From the NCBI GenBank assembly GCA_963770485.1, contig CAVYPX010000009.1:744001-808000 (forward strand): a stretch of 64,000 nucleotides of DNA. Reading direction: 5' to 3'. This document shows, in pieces, positions 58,194 to 64,000 of this stretch. Both the position numbers and the translations under genes were made by a program. This DNA comes from CAVVEC01 sp963770485. GTDB taxonomy: Bacteria; Acidobacteriota; Terriglobia; Terriglobales; Acidobacteriaceae. The notes beneath the pieces are model-generated. The model saw only the letters and a program-made list of their open reading frames with translations, ran no database searches and was not told the DNA's origin. Each line of letters starts with the position of its first letter. The stretch's first letter is position 1.

Positions 58194-58327
58194 GTAATAC
58201 TGCAATCACAACAGCAGGTCCCTCCACTCCACCGATCACCGCTGTTGCGGTGATCTATTCCGGTCGGGATGACAGAGTTGGGGAGATTCTCAGCACATCC
58301 CCACTCGAGCCAAAACCGGACTTGAGT
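58194..58327. repeat. Direct repeat of about 135 bp, copy 2
   Basis: Same order as copy 1: GTAATACTGCAATCACAACA, AGGTCCCTCCACTCCA, hairpin CGATCACCGCTGTTGCGGTG, TCGGGATGACAGAGTTGGGG and ending GGACTTGAG. It is 233 bp downstream. A shorter relative lies at 62472-62512. Confidence 0.75.
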
Positions 58328-58484
58328 TGTTCACCCGCGGATACGAATCCTTGACAGTGCTTTCCATGCTTCCTAGAATCCAATCTGCCCTTGCATCGTA
58401 GGATGTAACTATTGCATCTAAATAACTTAGCAACGATGACCTGGGAATGGCACGAATCATGGCTCAATGTGATACAAGGTAGGT

Positions 58485-59528
58485 ATGCAGCAACCGGGAG
58501 CGCCCATCGGTGAACGCGAACGCGAAATCCTTACCGCCATTGTGGAGACTTTTATTGCCACGGGTGAGCCGGTGGGGTCGCGCACGCTGGCGCGTTCCAA
58601 TCGCGAGGGGCTGAGCCCGGCGACGATTCGCAATGTGATGTCCGACCTGGCGGACGCCGGTTTTCTGGAGCAGCCTCACACCTCGGCCGGACGCGTGCCC
58701 AGCACCGAAGCTTATCGCTATTATGTAGAACAGCTTACGGGCAAGGCGCGGCTCTCGGGCGAAGACGAAACCATTATTCAGGAGTCGTTCCACGGCATCT
58801 CCGATGTGCAGGAATTCATGGAGCGCACCTCGCATGTGCTCTCGCTCATCTCTAGAAATGTGGGCGTCGCGGTAGCGATTGGAGGTCCGAAGAACGCGCT
58901 GGAGCACGTTTACTTTTCGCGGCTGGGCGATCAAAAAGTATTGGCGGTGGTGGTGACGAAGTCGGGGCTGGTGCGCGACCGGGTGCTGCGCCTGGATCTT
59001 TCGCAAGCCGATCTGGATGTTGCCGCACGCTTCATCAATGACAACTTTCGCGGCTGGACGATGGACGCGATGCGAGCCGAAATTGCCCGGCGACTGGAAC
59101 AGGAGCGCAGCGAGTATGACCGCCTGATGGCATCGGTGGAGCAGCTTTACAAGCAGGGCGCATTGGCGGGGGATGAAGCCTCCCAGGTGGTGTACGTGGA
59201 AGGCGCGTCAAACCTGGTGGCCGGTGAGCAGGACCGGCAGCGCCTGCAAGAGTTGCTGCAGGCCCTGGAAGAGAAACAAAGAGTCGTGGAACTGCTGGGC
59301 GCGTATCTCGATGCCAAGCAAGAAGCGGTGCGCGTGGTGATTGGACTGGATCAGGCGCTGCCCTCTATGCGCAATCTGGTACTGATCGGAGCGCCCGCCC
59401 GGGTGGGAGGCGAGGTAATGGGTTCGCTGGCGGTGCTTGGGCCCACGCGCATGGATTATCAGCATGCGATCACCGCGGTTTCCTACATCGCGCGTCTGTT
59501 TGACAAGATCCTGAACGAATCGGAATAG
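58485..59528 (+). CDS. hrcA: Heat-inducible transcription repressor HrcA
   Basis: A 347-residue HrcA. The N-terminal winged helix reads EREREILTAIVETFIATGEP, VGSRTLARSNREGLSPATIR and LEQPHTSAGRVPSTEAYRYYV. The GAF-like middle and C-terminal SYIARLFDKIL follow. It represses heat-shock genes through CIRCE (TTAGCACTC-N9-GAGTGCTAA). I see no CIRCE in front of hrcA, so the operator is elsewhere or diverged. AAGGTAGGT precedes ATG 58485. grpE and dnaJ follow on the same strand. Confidence 0.95.
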   Translation: MQQPGAPIGEREREILTAIVETFIATGEPVGSRTLARSNREGLSPATIRNVMSDLADAGFLEQPHTSAGRVPSTEAYRYYVEQLTGKARLSGEDETIIQESFHGISDVQEFMERTSHVLSLISRNVGVAVAIGGPKNALEHVYFSRLGDQKVLAVVVTKSGLVRDRVLRLDLSQADLDVAARFINDNFRGWTMDAMRAEIARRLEQERSEYDRLMASVEQLYKQGALAGDEASQVVYVEGASNLVAGEQDRQRLQELLQALEEKQRVVELLGAYLDAKQEAVRVVIGLDQALPSMRNLVLIGAPARVGGEVMGSLAVLGPTRMDYQHAITAVSYIARLFDKILNESE

Positions 59529-59542
59529 GTTGAGCGAGATTC

Positions 59543-60130
59543 ATGGCAAGAACCAACGGAAAATCTGAAGTGGAACCCCGGGAACTGGATGCAGAGCATG
59601 AGTTGCCCGCGGCGGAAGACCTGGGAGATGAGCCCAAGGCCGTCGAACCCACGGTGGCTCGACCGTCCGGCGAGAGCTCCGAGTTACAGAAGCTGAAAGC
59701 GGAACGGGACACGCTGCTGGACCGTTTGGCCCGCTCGCAGGCGGAATTTGAAAACGCTCGCAAGCGCGCGGCCAAAGAACAGCAGGACTTCCGCGAATAC
59801 GCGTTGGCGGACACGGTCAAAGCGCTTCTACCCACGCTAGACAGCTTCGAACGTGCGCTGCAAGCCAGTCCAACAGAGAAATCGGAGTTCCGCACCGGCG
59901 TCGAGCTCATCTATAAACAACTCCAGGATGCGCTTCAAAAGTTGGGCCTGCGCCCGATCCCGGCCAAAGGCGGGCCGTTTGACCCGCATCTTCACCAAGC
60001 CATTGAGATGGTGGAAACCACTGACGCCAAGGATCACGAGGTGCTGGAAGAACTGCAGCGTGGCTACAAGTTGAAGGACCGCCTGCTGCGACCCTCGATG
60101 GTCAAGGTCGCGCGCAACTCCAGGCACTGA
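59543..60130 (+). CDS. grpE: Nucleotide exchange factor GrpE
   Basis: A 195-residue GrpE. An acidic, disordered start (about 50 residues) is followed by the long coiled coil (LKAERDTLLDRLARSQAEFE NARKRAAKEQ region) and the beta domain with FDPHLHQAIEMVET and GYKLKDRLLRPSMVKVA. It releases ADP from DnaK. It begins 14 bases after hrcA. dnaK itself is not in the window. Confidence 0.95.
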   Translation: MARTNGKSEVEPRELDAEHELPAAEDLGDEPKAVEPTVARPSGESSELQKLKAERDTLLDRLARSQAEFENARKRAAKEQQDFREYALADTVKALLPTLDSFERALQASPTEKSEFRTGVELIYKQLQDALQKLGLRPIPAKGGPFDPHLHQAIEMVETTDAKDHEVLEELQRGYKLKDRLLRPSMVKVARNSRH

Positions 60131-60271
60131 GATCCGGTGCACGGGTAGCGGTCAGTTTGATGCTTCGCGCTAGATCCCTCGCCCGCTGGTGAAAGCGCGG
60201 GGCTTCGGGATGGCGCCCGTTAGAACAAGAGCCAAACGGCCACTGCCGAAAGTTGAAAGGACTGGACGACT

Positions 60272-61396
60272 CTGAGCAGCAACGGAAAACGCGATTACTA
60301 CGAAGTTCTTGGGGTTTCACGCCAGGCCGCCGAGCAGGAGATCAAGAGCGCCTATCGGAAGCTGGCGCTGCAATATCATCCCGACCGCAATCCTAACAAT
60401 CCGGACGCGGAAGAAAGATTCAAAGAATGCAGCGAAGCCTACGCTGTGCTGGCGGACACGGAAAAGCGCGCCGCGTACGACCGCTTCGGACATGCCGGCG
60501 TAAGCGGTCCGGCGGGTTTCGATCCCAGCGTGATCGATTTGAGCGATGTGCTGAACGATTTCCTGGGATTTGGTTTCGGGGAGATGTTTGGAGGGGGCGG
60601 TTCCCGAAGGCGCACCCGTGCCCAGCGCGGCCCCGATCTGCGGGAAGATGTCACGCTGGAGTTTGAAGAGGCATTTTTCGGCACCGAGACCCAGGTTACG
60701 GTTCGCCGGCATGAGACTTGTGAAGACTGCCGGGGCACGGGCGCCGCACAAGGCAAGACTCCGGTGACTTGCCGCTCCTGTAACGGACGCGGCCAGGTAC
60801 GCTATCAGCAGGGATTCTTCAGCATGGCGCGCACCTGTCCGACCTGCCAGGGCGCAGGCAGCGTCATTACTGATCCGTGCCCCAAGTGCAAAGGCGAGGC
60901 ACGGGTGCTGCGGCAAAGGACGGTGGACGCCAAGATCCCCGCAGGAGTGGAGGACGGCACACGCATCCGTTTCAGCGGGCTGGGTGAAGCCGGGGCCTAT
61001 GGCGGTCCGGCGGGCGATCTGTATGTCGTGCTGCACGTCAAAGAACATCCGTTCTTCGAGCGCGAGGGCAACGATTTGCACTGCGTGATTCCTATTTCCT
61101 TTGCGCAAGCAGCGCTGGGCACCGAGATTCTGGTTCCTACGCTGGAAGGCGACCATACGCTGAAGGTGCCGGAAGGGACGCAGTCGGGGTCCACGATTCG
61201 CATTCGCAACAAAGGCGTGCCGGTATTGAATGGCCATGGCAAGGGTGACTTGTACGTTGAAGTCCGCGTCCAAACCCCGAGCAAGCTCAACAAGCGTCAA
61301 CGGGAATTGCTGCAGGAATTGGAAGGCATGACGCGGGTGGAGAACAAGCCCCAGCGCCGGACGCTGCTGGGCAAAGTGAAAGACATCTTCGGGTAA
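60272..61396 (+). CDS. dnaJ: Chaperone DnaJ, apparently with a CTG start
   Basis: A 374-residue DnaJ. The J domain (RDYYEVLGVSR, then HPD at 36-38) is complete; a glycine/phenylalanine-rich linker (GFGFGEMFGGGGS) and four zinc-binding repeats (CEDCRGTG, CRSCNGRG, CPTCQGAG, CPKCKGE) follow, then the C-terminal substrate domain. The frame is open back to a TGA at 60254, but contains no ATG, GTG or TTG before the J domain. CTG 60272 sits exactly where the start is expected (CTG-AGC-AGC-AAC-GGA), after AAAGGA. An internal ATG-type start at 60446 would delete half the J domain. Confidence 0.88.
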   Translation: MSSNGKRDYYEVLGVSRQAAEQEIKSAYRKLALQYHPDRNPNNPDAEERFKECSEAYAVLADTEKRAAYDRFGHAGVSGPAGFDPSVIDLSDVLNDFLGFGFGEMFGGGGSRRRTRAQRGPDLREDVTLEFEEAFFGTETQVTVRRHETCEDCRGTGAAQGKTPVTCRSCNGRGQVRYQQGFFSMARTCPTCQGAGSVITDPCPKCKGEARVLRQRTVDAKIPAGVEDGTRIRFSGLGEAGAYGGPAGDLYVVLHVKEHPFFEREGNDLHCVIPISFAQAALGTEILVPTLEGDHTLKVPEGTQSGSTIRIRNKGVPVLNGHGKGDLYVEVRVQTPSKLNKRQRELLQELEGMTRVENKPQRRTLLGKVKDIFG

Positions 61397-61495
61397 AGGT
61401 TCCAGCGGTGGCGCCCGCACGGGCGGGGACGCCCGCGGCTTGCATGGGAAACTTAATTAGAATCCCCCTAAGAGCCTGTTGAAAAACCCAAAGTT

Positions 61496-61587
61496 TTGTC
61501 ATTCCGAGGAGCGAGAGCGACGAGGAATCTGCAGTTTTCCTTGAATTGTGAAGAACTGCAGATCCCTCGCTCCGCCCGGGATGACAA
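61496..61587. repeat. Inverted repeat element (GTCATTCCGAGG family)
   Basis: It begins TTGTCATTCCGAGGAGCGAG and ends CGCCCGGGATGACAA, with inner arms GGAATCTGCAG and CTGCAGATCCC. It is the reverse-oriented equivalent of 39112-39203. It lies between dnaJ and rsmE. Confidence 0.7.
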
Positions 61588-61685
61588 CAAGCTAGAATTT
61601 TTCGACACGGCGCTAAAGTTTCGGAAAGCTGAGATGATTTCCCTTCGTGTACCTGCGCGTCCTTTCTGGGTTATGCTTCTCCGCG

Positions 61686-62399
61686 ATGACCCGCCGACGC
61701 TGGATCGCGGACGAAGTCTTTGGTAGTCGTGCCGTTCTTACCGGTGCTCATGCTGAACACTTGTCGCGAGTGCTCCGCGCCCGCATTGGCCAGGAATTTG
61801 ACATTGCCACTGGGAACGAGGTCCGCCGTGGGCGGGTTACAAGGGTTGATCAGGGCCGGGTTGAACTTGAACTCGGCGAAAAGGTTCCCGCCCCGATTGT
61901 TCCCCACGTAACCCTCGTCCTCTCGATCTTCAAGTTTGACCGCATGGAATGGGCGATCGAGAAGTGCACGGAACTGGGAGTAACACGGATCGTCCCCGTG
62001 ATCACCCGCCGAACCGAGGCTCATCTGGCAGCCGCAGCTTCTAAGCGCGTGGAACGCTGGCAACGGATCGCCCGGCAAGCGGCAGAGCAATCCCGCCGGG
62101 TTTCACCGCCGGAGATCTCCCCGCCGATGAAGTTGAAGGATGGAGTCGCGCTTCCGGGCAGCACACGCATTCTGCTTTCGGAATGCGAAAAAGAGGTAAT
62201 GCTGCGAGATGTTCTACAGGCTGCTTCTCCGGGCCGCGAGATTCTTCTTGCCCTTGGTCCGGAGGGCGGCTGGACGGAGGCGGAACTGGGCCAGTTTCAC
62301 GAAGCAGGCTGGAGTTCCGCGTCGCTGGGGAACACGATTCTTCGGGCGGAGACGGCGGCGATCGCGGGGGTGGCGGTGGTTCTGTCAGAACTGCAATAG
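61686..62399 (+). CDS. rsmE: 16S rRNA (uracil-1498-N3)-methyltransferase RsmE
   Basis: A 237-residue SPOUT methyltransferase. N-terminal PUA-like domain with HAEHLSRVLRARIGQEF, then FKFDRMEWAIEKCTELGVTR, RQAAEQSRRVSPPEI, LALGPEGGWTEAELGQF (the knot SAM site) and LGNTILRAETAAIAGVAVV. It methylates U1498 in the decoding site. ATG 61686 is preferred; the frame is open to GTG/TTG codons from 61647. Confidence 0.93.
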   Translation: MTRRRWIADEVFGSRAVLTGAHAEHLSRVLRARIGQEFDIATGNEVRRGRVTRVDQGRVELELGEKVPAPIVPHVTLVLSIFKFDRMEWAIEKCTELGVTRIVPVITRRTEAHLAAAASKRVERWQRIARQAAEQSRRVSPPEISPPMKLKDGVALPGSTRILLSECEKEVMLRDVLQAASPGREILLALGPEGGWTEAELGQFHEAGWSSASLGNTILRAETAAIAGVAVVLSELQ

Positions 62400-62471
62400 C
62401 GCACGATCCGCTAGGGTCTCGAGTCTGAAGTTTGCAGCATAAGTTAGCAGTTGGGTGTGGCACTGGTGAAA

Positions 62472-62512
62472 AGCAGGTCCCTCCACTCCGCTTCGCTTCA
62501 GTCGGGATGACA
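62472..62512. repeat. Short copy of the AGGTCCCTCCACTCC...GGGATGACA repeat
   Basis: AGCAGGTCCCTCCACTCCGC followed by TTCGCTTCAGTCGGGATGACA shares both ends with the repeats at 57961 and 58194 but lacks their central hairpin. It lies in the gap before the helicase gene. Confidence 0.55.
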
Positions 62513-62580
62513 GCACGCGGGGCACTTTGGACGCAGGACACCAGGATTATCCTCAACCCTCTCTGATATTCTCCTCCCCA

Positions 62581-64000
62581 GTGGCAACTCCGAAACCCAT
62601 GCCGACTGCGCCGGAGTTTGAGCCCGACGAGCGCCAGCGCGAAGCCATCGAACATGTACGCGGGCCCATGCTGGTCGTTGCTGGGGCGGGCACGGGCAAG
62701 ACCACAGTGCTGACGCGCAGGATTGCGGAACTGCTCGCCGGGAAGCACGCACGACCAGACGAGATTCTTGCCGTCACCTATACCGACAATGCTGCCCGGG
62801 AAATGCGCGAGCGGGTTCAGGCCGAGGTTCGCGGAGCTGATATTTCCCGACTCCAGGTCTCGACCTTCCACGCTTACTGCAATAACCTGCTCATCCGTTG
62901 TGGGAAACAATTCGGCGTGCTCGATGACAAAGATCTTTGGATCTACTTGCGCAGGCGTATCCGCGACCTGCATCTGAATTATTTCGTCCGCGCGGCCAAG
63001 GTCAGCAAGTTTTTGGACGATCTGCTCGATTTCATGCGTCGTTGCCACGACGAACTAGTGGGGCCGGAAAGATATGCGGAGTATGTCCGGCGACTGGAGC
63101 GGGGAGAGCTGCCCATCCCGCGGGTTTGCAAATCGAAGGAAGCGGACACGCTGACAGATGAAGAAGTGTTGGGGCGATGCCGGGAAATTGCGCAGGTGTT
63201 CGCCGCTGTCGAAGGCATGCTTCGCGAAGAGAATCTGGGCACCTTTGGGCACATGATCAGCCGCGCGTACGAACTGCTGCGACGGGATTCCGCGCTGCTT
63301 GCTCGCGAACGTGAACACGCTCGCTTCATCCTGGTTGACGAGTTCCAGGACGCCAACTTCGCCCAAGTAAAGATTCTCCAGAGTTTGGCGGGGGAGGACC
63401 GGAACGTCTTCGCGGTCGGTGACCCGGATCAGGCCATTTATCGATTCCGAGGCGCATCGAGCGCGGCTTTCGGTCTTTTCCAGCACAATTTTCCTGGAGC
63501 AAAACTGGTTGCGCTGGAGAAGAACCGGCGCTCGACCACGCCCATCTTGCGTTGCGCGTACACGCTGATTTCGAAGAACCCCGACGTCTTTCCTGGCGGC
63601 AAAGCGGCCGCGCTCCGCTATCAGCGTTCCCCGCTGATTTCAGCTCGCGAAGAGGATGCGGCGCGGGAAGGCCGGGAATTGCAGAGCATTCCGGTCGAGA
63701 CTGTTCTTCTTACCGCGAAGGATGTCGAGTGCTCCGATCTGGTCACGGTACTTCGCGACCGCCAACGGCAGTCCCGCTGTAAGTGGAAGGATTTCGCGAT
63801 TCTCTACCGGCAGCATTTGCATCGCGACCAACTGGCGGAAGAACTAGCCGAGCAAGGCATCCCATTTTCCATTGAGAACATGGATGTGATGGACACGCCC
63901 GAGGCCCGCGATCTATTCGCCTGCCTGGGTGCGGTGGTCTCAGCGCGAGATGACGCAAGTCTGTTCCGGGTCGCAGCTTTGCCGCAGTTCGCGATCGATC
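62581..64000 (+). CDS. UvrD/Rep-family DNA helicase (partial, runs off the end)
   Basis: An open frame from GTG 62581 to the window edge, about 473 residues. Motif I is VVAGAGTGKTT (about 32-42), Ia ILAVTYTDNAAREMRERV, Ib VSTFHAYC, II FILVDEFQDANFAQ, III VFAVGDPDQAIYRFRGA and IV region LEKNRRSTTPILRCAYTLI. This is a superfamily 1A helicase of the UvrD/PcrA/Rep type; the C-terminal half, which might carry a nuclease domain, is outside the window. ATG 62599 is an alternative start. Confidence 0.9.
   Translation, partial: MATPKPMPTAPEFEPDERQREAIEHVRGPMLVVAGAGTGKTTVLTRRIAELLAGKHARPDEILAVTYTDNAAREMRERVQAEVRGADISRLQVSTFHAYCNNLLIRCGKQFGVLDDKDLWIYLRRRIRDLHLNYFVRAAKVSKFLDDLLDFMRRCHDELVGPERYAEYVRRLERGELPIPRVCKSKEADTLTDEEVLGRCREIAQVFAAVEGMLREENLGTFGHMISRAYELLRRDSALLAREREHARFILVDEFQDANFAQVKILQSLAGEDRNVFAVGDPDQAIYRFRGASSAAFGLFQHNFPGAKLVALEKNRRSTTPILRCAYTLISKNPDVFPGGKAAALRYQRSPLISAREEDAAREGRELQSIPVETVLLTAKDVECSDLVTVLRDRQRQSRCKWKDFAILYRQHLHRDQLAEELAEQGIPFSIENMDVMDTPEARDLFACLGAVVSARDDASLFRVAALPQFAID

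Noticed and set aside
58330..58484. CIRCE operator upstream of hrcA
   Set aside because: No TTAGCACTC-N9-GAGTGCTAA or close variant was found in this stretch.

Overview
The window looks like a piece of a GC-rich Acidobacteriota chromosome (class Terriglobia, Koribacter-like, or an uncultured relative). This is inferred from overall protein character: many TonB C-terminal proteins, GAF/PP2C and NtrC-type signalling, a Ku protein, a cysteine-rich protein beginning MACPFF, a small protein beginning MSYNQDVLTEED, and dispersed intergenic palindromes. No rRNA, tRNA, CRISPR array, transposase or integrase was recognised. Genes lie on both strands in short operons.

Layout. 0-10 kb holds housekeeping and stress genes (CoA-binding protein, GAF-PP2C phosphatase, rarA, TrmH-type methyltransferase, threonylcarbamoyl-AMP synthase, YdcF, DinB-type transferase, cyclase, DUF92, ku). 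A GxxExxY gene bracketed by 30-bp inverted repeats sits at 3.8-4.2 kb. 10-12.3 kb carries secreted proteins. 12.4-20.5 kb is a minus-strand chemotaxis-like operon (TonB-like protein, mcp, cheW, cheR, cheA, cheB, cheY, cheX) with no flagellar genes. 20.8-28.9 kb is a plus-strand signalling cluster: a GAF/PAS histidine kinase broken by four frameshifts, a receiver protein, an NtrC-type activator with one more frameshift, a PilZ-like protein, an unknown protein, and a degenerate receiver-HisKA protein.

28.9-31.3 kb is the most unusual stretch. It is a 2.3-kb mini-island of defence-type modules: a Phd/ParE-like toxin-antitoxin pair, a zinc-ribbon plus HEPN-like protein, and brnTA. It is bounded by the intact 3' end of uvrB and by a second, diverged copy of that 3' end, with a third copy inverted inside. 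33.5-43.9 kb holds a receiver-TonB fusion, vapBC, a membrane protein, a secreted zinc peptidase, lpd, a MoxR-like ATPase, a Lon-N protein and an SDR. 44-55 kb holds secreted proteins, small enzymes, cydAB split by a palindromic element, a methyltransferase, a DUF6338-like protein, an SDR and an Mrp-type ATPase. Two perfect 16-bp palindromes matching the ParB-binding parS site follow the Mrp gene.

55.6-58.4 kb is repeat-rich, gene-poor accessory DNA: a truncated Rap1a-like gene and a nuclease-like gene lie between 118-bp direct repeats. 58.5-64 kb returns to core genes: hrcA-grpE-dnaJ (dnaJ apparently starting at CTG), rsmE, and the start of a UvrD/Rep helicase that runs off the end.

All function calls come from reading the translated sequence and recalled family motifs. 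No database search was run.
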